DNA of 34,631 nucleotides, from the NCBI GenBank assembly GCA_017881025.1, contig JADGRJ010000014.1, forward strand, positions 1 to 34,631, read 5' to 3'. This document shows, one piece after another, positions 28,736 to 34,631 of the stretch (its first letter is position 1; every line of letters starts with the position of its first letter). The position numbers and the translations under genes were made by a program. The DNA is from Rhizobacter sp. (GTDB taxonomy: Bacteria; Pseudomonadota; Gammaproteobacteria; Burkholderiales; Burkholderiaceae_C). The notes under the pieces are model-generated. The model saw only the letters and a program-made list of their open reading frames with translations. It was not told where the DNA came from and searched no databases.

Positions 28736-30147
28736 AGCCAGTACTCCCAGAGTCGAGCGAACATTTCCTTGGCGCGCGTCGTGAGCGGGCGCCGCTGCCA
28801 GGCCTCGAGCGTGATCGGTTCGGACGCGGCCAGGTCGCGCTCGAACGCTGCGCGCATCTTCGCGGCGAATTCTGCGCCGAGGACGACGGCGGTCAGCTCC
28901 TGGTTGTGCAGGAAGCTGCGCCAGTCCAGGTTGGTCGAGCCGACCGTCGCCCAGACGCCGTCGATGACGGCGGTCTTCGCGTGCAGCAGCGCCTCGCGGC
29001 GTTCATAGAGCTTGACGCCGCCGCGCAGCAGGGGCTCGTAGTGCGAGCGGCCGGCGTGGAAGACGAGCGAGGAGTCGCTCATGCTCGGGACGATCAGCTT
29101 GACGTCGACGCCGCGCGCGACGGCGCCGATCAGCGAGCGCATCAGCTGCGGGTCGGGGACGAAGTACGCGTTGGTGAGGAGGATCTCGCTTTCGGCGCTG
29201 TTGAGCGCCGAGATCAGCGTCACGTAGATCTGGCTGAACGGCTCGTCGGGCGAGCTGCCGATCGCGCGCACGACCTCCTGGCCTTGCGCCTTCAGGGCAG
29301 GGAAGTATTGGCGCTGCGCGAGCGGCTTGCCCTTCTGTCCCTCCCAGGTTTCCATGAAGAGCTTCTGCAGCGGCGCGACGACAGGCCCTTCGATCAGCAG
29401 GTCGGTGTCGCGCCAGGGCAGGCTCTTCTTGTCGCCGCCGCCCGAGCCGCCGCTCGTGCTGCCGCCCGAGCTGCCCTGGAGGCTGCTCGAATAGACGCTG
29501 CTGATGTTGATGCCGCCCATCACGGCGGTGCGCCCGTCGATGACCAGGAGCTTGCGATGGTCGCGGTTGTTGACCGTCCAGCCGGCCTTGGCGGCGAGCG
29601 GGTTGACCGGGTTGAACTCGAGGACGTTGATGCCGGCGTCGCTCAGGCGCTTGAAGTACTCCTTCTTCGTGGCGAGCGTGCCGACGCCGTCGTGGATCAG
29701 GTTGACTTGGACGCCTTGCGCCTGCTTGGCGATCAACGCGTCGGCCAGCTGCCGGCCGACTTCGTCGTCCTCGAGGATGTAGGTCTCCATGTTGATGCTG
29801 TCGCGCGCCGCGGCGATGGCGCTGAACATGGCGGCGTAGGTGTTCGGGCCGTTCTCGAGGATGACGACGCGGTTGCCGAGGACGAGCGGGCCGCCGGCGA
29901 CGGCTTGCTCGAGCGCGAGGTGACGCGCCAGGACGTCGTCGTGTTCGGCGCCGCCCAGCTTGTCGATCAGCTCCTTGCTGCGCTCGGTTGACAGGATGCG
30001 GCCATTGGCCGCCTGGAACTGCACGCTGGCGGGGTCGGGCCGCGTCAGGTCGGGCGTGATGACGGGCAGGGAGCTGCAGCCCGCCAGCGCGACCGCAGCG
30101 CTCGCCGCGCCGCGAGTCAGCCACTTCGATAACGAGGAACGGTTCAA
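28732..30147 (-). CDS. phospholipase D / cardiolipin synthase-family lipoprotein
   Basis: Lipobox AVALAGCSS; two HxK motifs (NRDHRKLLVIDGRTAVMGG and LLHAKTAVIDGVWATVGSTNLDWRSF). Confidence 0.92.
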   Translation of the reverse strand: MNRSSLSKWLTRGAASAAVALAGCSSLPVITPDLTRPDPASVQFQAANGRILSTERSKELIDKLGGAEHDDVLARHLALEQAVAGGPLVLGNRVVILENGPNTYAAMFSAIAAARDSINMETYILEDDEVGRQLADALIAKQAQGVQVNLIHDGVGTLATKKEYFKRLSDAGINVLEFNPVNPLAAKAGWTVNNRDHRKLLVIDGRTAVMGGINISSVYSSSLQGSSGGSTSGGSGGGDKKSLPWRDTDLLIEGPVVAPLQKLFMETWEGQKGKPLAQRQYFPALKAQGQEVVRAIGSSPDEPFSQIYVTLISALNSAESEILLTNAYFVPDPQLMRSLIGAVARGVDVKLIVPSMSDSSLVFHAGRSHYEPLLRGGVKLYERREALLHAKTAVIDGVWATVGSTNLDWRSFLHNQELTAVVLGAEFAAKMRAAFERDLAASEPITLEAWQRRPLTTRAKEMFARLWEYWL

Positions 30148-30192
30148 GCTTGATCTCCGGTCAGGGTTCGTTCCGAGTGTGGTGCCTTTCGA

Positions 30193-31230
30193 TCAGGCGC
30201 CGGCGAGCGCGCGTGCCGATTCCGTCACCAGCGCCGGGCCTTTGTAGATGAAGCCGGTGTAGATCTGGACCAGATCTGCACCGGCCTCGCGTTTGGCGCG
30301 CGCGTCGGCGCCCGACATCACGCCGCCGACACCGATGATCGGAAAGCCCCGGCCCAGTGCGGCGCGCAGGCCGGCGATGACGACGTTCGAGCGTGCAGCA
30401 AGCGGCGCTCCCGACAGGCCGCCGCTCTCCTCGGCGTGGGCGAGGCCGGCGACGCCGTCCCGGGCGAGCGTCGTGTTGGTCGCGATCAGGCCGTCGACCC
30501 GATGGCGCGAGACGATGGCGGCGATCGCCTCGACTTGCGCGGCGTCGAGGTCGGGCGCGATCTTGAGGAACATCGGCACTCTTCTGCCGTGCTGCTCGGC
30601 GAGCTCGGCGCGCCGCGCGCCCAACGCGGCGAGCAAGGCATCGAGGGCGTCGTCGGACTGCAGCGTGCGCAGGTTCTTCGTGTTCGGGCTCGAGATGTTG
30701 ACGGTCACGTAGTCGGCGTGTGCGTAGACGCCCGCGAGCCCGAGCAGGTAGTCGTCGGCGGCGCGCTCGATCGGCGTCGCCGCGTTCTTGCCGATGTTGA
30801 GGCCGAGGATGCCGCCGCGCGCGCGAAAGCGCGCCTGCCTGACGTTGGCGACGAAAGCGGCGAGGCCGTCGTTGTTGAAGCCGAGCCGATTGATCAGCGC
30901 GCCCGCCTGCGGCAGGCGAAAGATGCGCGGCTTCGGATTGCCCGGCTGCGCCAGCGGCGTCACCGTGCCGACCTCGACGAAGCCGAAGCCCATCGCGCCG
31001 AAGGCGTCGATGCAGCGGCCGTTCTTGTCGAGCCCCGCGGCCAGGCCGATGCGGTTCGGGAACGTCAGCCCGGCGATCGTCACCGGGTCGCGAACGCGCG
31101 CCTGCTCGATGAGCGCGACGAGCGGCGTTCGCTGGATCGCCGCGAGCACCGCCAGCGTCAGGTCATGCGCGTGCTCCGGATCGAGCCCGAACAGAAAAGG
31201 TCGGGCGAGCGGGAAGGGAATGAGCGACAT
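30193..31230 (-). CDS. pyrD: dihydroorotate dehydrogenase (quinone)
   Basis: [26 protein letters not shown]...[65 protein letters not shown] extends to an alternative start at 31251. Confidence 0.96.
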   Translation of the reverse strand: MSLIPFPLARPFLFGLDPEHAHDLTLAVLAAIQRTPLVALIEQARVRDPVTIAGLTFPNRIGLAAGLDKNGRCIDAFGAMGFGFVEVGTVTPLAQPGNPKPRIFRLPQAGALINRLGFNNDGLAAFVANVRQARFRARGGILGLNIGKNAATPIERAADDYLLGLAGVYAHADYVTVNISSPNTKNLRTLQSDDALDALLAALGARRAELAEQHGRRVPMFLKIAPDLDAAQVEAIAAIVSRHRVDGLIATNTTLARDGVAGLAHAEESGGLSGAPLAARSNVVIAGLRAALGRGFPIIGVGGVMSGADARAKREAGADLVQIYTGFIYKGPALVTESARALAGA

Positions 31231-31283
31231 GACGGGCGCCGATTCTGGCATCGCCGTGCATACTTCGCGGCAGGAGCCCCGCC

Positions 31284-32681
31284 ATGGCCGAGCAGCGCAT
31301 CGAGAAAGACACCTTCGGCGACATCGCAGTCGCCGCCGATCGCCTGTGGGGCGCGCAGACCGAGCGGTCGCTCCATCATTTCGATATCTCGACCGAGAAG
31401 ATGCCGGCCGAGCTGATCCGCGCGCTCGCGTGGGTCAAGCGCAGCAGCGCCGTCGTCAACCGCGAGCTCGGCACCTTGCCGGCAGAGAAGGCCGACGCGA
31501 TCGTCGCCGCCGCCGACGAAGTCCTTGCCGGCCGTCATGCCGGCGAGTTTCCGCTCTCGATCTGGCAGACCGGCTCCGGGACGCAGAGCAACATGAACAT
31601 GAACGAGGTCCTCGCCAACCGCGCCTCGCAGCTGCTCGGCGGGCCGGTCGGCGAAGGCCGCCTCGTCCATCCCAACGACGACGTCAATCGCAGCCAGTCG
31701 TCGAATGACGTTTTCCCGACCGCGATGAACGTCGCCGCCGTCGAGTCGCTCGTCGGCCGGCTGCTGCCCCCGGTCGCGGCGCTGCGCGAAACGCTCGCGA
31801 AGAAAGCCGCCGAGTTCGCCTCGATCGTCAAGATTGGCCGCACCCACCTGCAGGACGCGACGCCGCTCACCCTTGGCCAGGAGATCTCGGGCTGGGTTGC
31901 GCAGCTCGATCACGGCATGGCGCACGTTCGCGACGCGCTGCCGCACCTGGGCGAGCTCGCCCTCGGCGGGACGGCGGTCGGCACCGGGCTGAACGCGCCG
32001 CCCGAGTTCGGCGCGCGCGTCGCCGCCGAGCTCGCGGCGCGCCTGAACCTGCCGTTCGTCACCGCGCCGAACAAGTTCGAGGCGCTCGCCGCGCACGACG
32101 CGATCGTCTTCGCGCACGGCGCCCTGAAGACGCTCGCCGCTTCGTTCATCAAGATCGCCAACGACGTTCGCTGGCTCGCCTCGGGGCCGCGCTCGGGGCT
32201 GGGTGAGATCCGCATTCCGGAGAACGAGCCGGGCAGCTCGATCATGCCGGGCAAGGTCAATCCGACCCAGTGCGAGGCGCTGACGATGCTCTCGGCGCAA
32301 GTGCTCGGCAATGACGTCGCGGTCAACATCGGCGGTGCGTCGGGCAATTTCGAGCTCAACGTCTACAAGCCGCTGATCATCCACAACTTCCTGCAGAGCG
32401 CGCGCCTCCTCGGCGACGGCGCACGCAGCTTCGAAGAGCACTGCGCGCGCGGCATCGAGCCCGACCGCGAGCGCATCGCCGAGCTGGTGCAGCGCTCGCT
32501 GATGCTCGTCACGGCGCTCAATCCGCACATCGGCTACGACAAGGCGGCCAAGATCGCGAAGGCGGCGCACAGCAGCGGCAGCACCTTGCGCGAAGCGGCG
32601 CTCGCGTCGGGCTGGGTCACGGCCGAGCAGTTCGACGCCTGGATCGTTCCCGAGCAGATGGTCGGTCACATCCAGAAATGA
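31284..32681 (+). CDS. fumC: class II fumarate hydratase
   Basis: [59 protein letters not shown] signature. Confidence 0.97.
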   Translation: MAEQRIEKDTFGDIAVAADRLWGAQTERSLHHFDISTEKMPAELIRALAWVKRSSAVVNRELGTLPAEKADAIVAAADEVLAGRHAGEFPLSIWQTGSGTQSNMNMNEVLANRASQLLGGPVGEGRLVHPNDDVNRSQSSNDVFPTAMNVAAVESLVGRLLPPVAALRETLAKKAAEFASIVKIGRTHLQDATPLTLGQEISGWVAQLDHGMAHVRDALPHLGELALGGTAVGTGLNAPPEFGARVAAELAARLNLPFVTAPNKFEALAAHDAIVFAHGALKTLAASFIKIANDVRWLASGPRSGLGEIRIPENEPGSSIMPGKVNPTQCEALTMLSAQVLGNDVAVNIGGASGNFELNVYKPLIIHNFLQSARLLGDGARSFEEHCARGIEPDRERIAELVQRSLMLVTALNPHIGYDKAAKIAKAAHSSGSTLREAALASGWVTAEQFDAWIVPEQMVGHIQK

Positions 32682-33343
32682 CCCAGGACGAGCTCAAGCG
32701 TCTGGTCGCCGAGGCGGCGCTCGCGTACGTGCCGCCCGGCACGGTGATCGGCGTCGGCTCCGGGTCGACCGTCAACCTCTTCATCGACGCGCTGGCCCGG
32801 CTCGAAGGCGAAAGCCGCATCGCCGGCGCGGTGTCGAGCAGCGCGGCGAGCACGGTGCGGCTGGTCGCGCGTGGCATCCCGGTCGTCGACGCCGGCGACA
32901 TCGAATCGCTGCCGGTCTGCGTCGATGGCGCCGACGAGATCGACGCGTCGGGCTGCATGATCAAGGGCGGCGGCGCGGCGTTGACGCGAGAGAAGATCGT
33001 CGCCGACCTGGCCGAGCGCTTCGTCTGCATCGCCGACGGCTCGAAGCTCGTCGCCCGGCTCGGCCGCTTCCCGCTGCCCGTCGAGGTGATTCCGATGGCG
33101 GCAGCGCAGGTGACGCGCCGGTTCGCGGCGATGGGTGGGCGGGCGCAGCGCCGCGAAGGCGTCGTTACCGACAACGGCGGCCTCATCCTCGATGTCCACG
33201 GCCTCGCGATCGACGATCCGGTCGCGCTCGAGACCGAGGTCAACCAGTGGCCGGGTGTGGTCTGCGTGGGCATCTTCGCGCGCCGCCGGGCGACCGTCTG
33301 TCTGCTCGGCACTGCCGAAGGTGTGCGCACCTTGACGTTCTGA
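32678..33343 (+). CDS. rpiA: ribose-5-phosphate isomerase A
   Basis: ATGA overlap with fum[48 protein letters not shown]. Confidence 0.96.
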   Translation: MTQDELKRLVAEAALAYVPPGTVIGVGSGSTVNLFIDALARLEGESRIAGAVSSSAASTVRLVARGIPVVDAGDIESLPVCVDGADEIDASGCMIKGGGAALTREKIVADLAERFVCIADGSKLVARLGRFPLPVEVIPMAAAQVTRRFAAMGGRAQRREGVVTDNGGLILDVHGLAIDDPVALETEVNQWPGVVCVGIFARRRATVCLLGTAEGVRTLTF

Positions 33344-33427
33344 CACTAGAGCGAAAAGTCGGGCTGCGAAAAACGCGTAACCTCCGCACCCGTGCACGCC
33401 CCGTGCAGCTCACAGGAAGGACGGCCC

Positions 33428-33619
33428 GTGGCCAAACCCAACTATTCATTTGAGAAACGACAACGCGAGCTCGCCAAGAAGAAGAAGAAGGAACAAAAGG
33501 AAAAGGACAAGGCCGGGCGCAAGCTCGGCAGCGCCGGCGACGGCGATGCGGCGCCCGAGACCGGCGCCGACCCCGCTCAGGCGCCCGCCGACCCGGCGAT
33601 GGGCCCCGCCGTGGGCTGA
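33428..33619 (+). CDS. Lys-rich small protein, unknown function (GTG start)
   Basis: MAKPNYSFEKRQRELAKKKKKEQKEKDKAGRKLGSAGDGDAAPETGADPAQAPADPAMGPAVG; AGGAAGG RBS upstream; resembles a widespread small proteobacterial family. Confidence 0.75.
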   Translation: MAKPNYSFEKRQRELAKKKKKEQKEKDKAGRKLGSAGDGDAAPETGADPAQAPADPAMGPAVG

Positions 33620-34631
33620 CCCGGACTCGCCGCGAGGCGCTGACGCGCCGCCTCGCCCTGGCGAAAGCGTCGACTCAGGAAGCGCGCCGGGTCGACCGCA
33701 TCGAGCAGATCGGCCTCGGCCGGCAACGGCGCCCCGGTGATCGCCGCCGCCAGCAACTCAGCGCCGAAGGCCGCCGACGCGATGCCGCGCGAGCCGAGCG
33801 CGCAACACACGAAGAGCCCCGGTGCCCGCGCGACGAAGCGCGGCTGATCGAAGCGGGTCGATCGCGCCCCGACGAATCCCGGGACGAGGCCCTCGGCGAC
33901 GCTCGCCGGCACCGCGCCGATGATCGGCAGGCGATCGTCGCTCGCCCAGCGGAATCCGACCCGGCCGCCGAGCCGACTGATGTCGGGCGGCGCGCGAAGG
34001 GCGAGCAGCGCCGCCAGGCGGTCGAGGTTGCGCTGCTGGTCTTCGGAGCGCAGTGCCGGGTCGTCGTCGTGCCATGCCGAGCTCGCGCCGAACCAGACGG
34101 TGTCGTCGAGCACCGGCAGCACGTAGCCGGCGCCGGCGATCGGCAGGCGTGGCAGCGCGTTCGACGCCAGGTCCGACGCCGCGATCGCGCTGAGCTGGCC
34201 CCGCTGGCGCCGGATCGGCCACGGCGTCGGTCCCGCCAGCACGCCGTCGCCGTTGCAAAGGACGACGACCGGCGCGGCCGCGAGGGTCGCGCCGTCCGCG
34301 TCGCGAACCTGCCAGGTGTCGTCGACGCGGCGCAGCGAATTCGCCGCGCAGCCCAGGCGCAGATCGACATCGGCGCCGGCGCCGACGAGCCAGGAACGCG
34401 CGAGGCCGCGCGGATCGACCCAGCCCGCGTCCGGGTAGTGCCAGGCCGGCGATGACAGCCACGCGCCGGCGAGGCGGCTCGCCGCGTCGGCGTCGAGCGC
34501 CTCGACGTAGTCGCCGGGAAGCCCTTGTGCATCGAGCAGCGCCTTCATCTCGGCGAGCCCGAGGCCCGTCTCGACGCGAAGCAAGCCCGCGACGCTGCCG
34601 CGCACGCCGTGGCGCTCGATCGCCGTTCTCA
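33577..34631 (-). CDS. mnmC: MnmC-like FAD-dependent oxidoreductase (tRNA 5-methylaminomethyl-2-thiouridine biosynthesis, C-terminal part), truncated by window end
   Basis: RRQRGQLSAI...GYVLPVLDDTVWFGASSAWHDDDPALRSEDQQRNLDRLAALL...LGGRVGFRWASDDRLPIIGAVP; open to the right edge. Confidence 0.85.
   Translation of the reverse strand, partial: RTAIERHGVRGSVAGLLRVETGLGLAEMKALLDAQGLPGDYVEALDADAASRLAGAWLSSPAWHYPDAGWVDPRGLARSWLVGAGADVDLRLGCAANSLRRVDDTWQVRDADGATLAAAPVVVLCNGDGVLAGPTPWPIRRQRGQLSAIAASDLASNALPRLPIAGAGYVLPVLDDTVWFGASSAWHDDDPALRSEDQQRNLDRLAALLALRAPPDISRLGGRVGFRWASDDRLPIIGAVPASVAEGLVPGFVGARSTRFDQPRFVARAPGLFVCCALGSRGIASAAFGAELLAAAITGAPLPAEADLLDAVDPARFLSRRFRQGEAARQRLAASPGQPTAGPIAGSAGA

Overview
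This 34.6 kb GC-rich chromosomal window looks like a betaproteobacterium, probably Burkholderiales-like (inferred from gene content and composition). Most of it is ordinary metabolism. In order it carries: the 5' end of an omega-amino-acid/pyruvate aminotransferase, isocitrate lyase, the opgG-opgH osmoregulated glucan pair, a CoA-binding protein, an O-acetylhomoserine sulfhydrylase-type enzyme, an unusual membrane/TM2 protein, an acyl-CoA ligase plus enoyl-CoA hydratase, a CUT1-type sugar ABC transporter, an ETF-QO / 2-hydroxyacid dehydrogenase / SDR run, SDR, YceH and thioesterase genes, CoA-transferase subunits A and B, a phospholipase D-family lipoprotein with a translationally coupled secreted unknown, pyrD, fumC, rpiA, a Lys-rich small protein and the C-terminal part of an MnmC-like oxidoreductase. 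The stand-out accessory segment is about 22130-25892. It is visibly less GC-rich and encodes a FeeM-like N-acyl amino acid synthase, a degenerate EAL-like protein, a decayed hybrid histidine kinase remnant and a divergent intact six-TM hybrid histidine kinase. Other points of interest are a membrane protein combining a TIR-like (inferred) Rossmann domain with TM2, two perfect palindromes upstream of the ABC transporter, and a strong double hairpin that appears to sequester the Shine-Dalgarno of the ABC ATPase gene. No rRNA, tRNA, CRISPR or transposase was recognised. All family calls come from reading motifs, without database searches.
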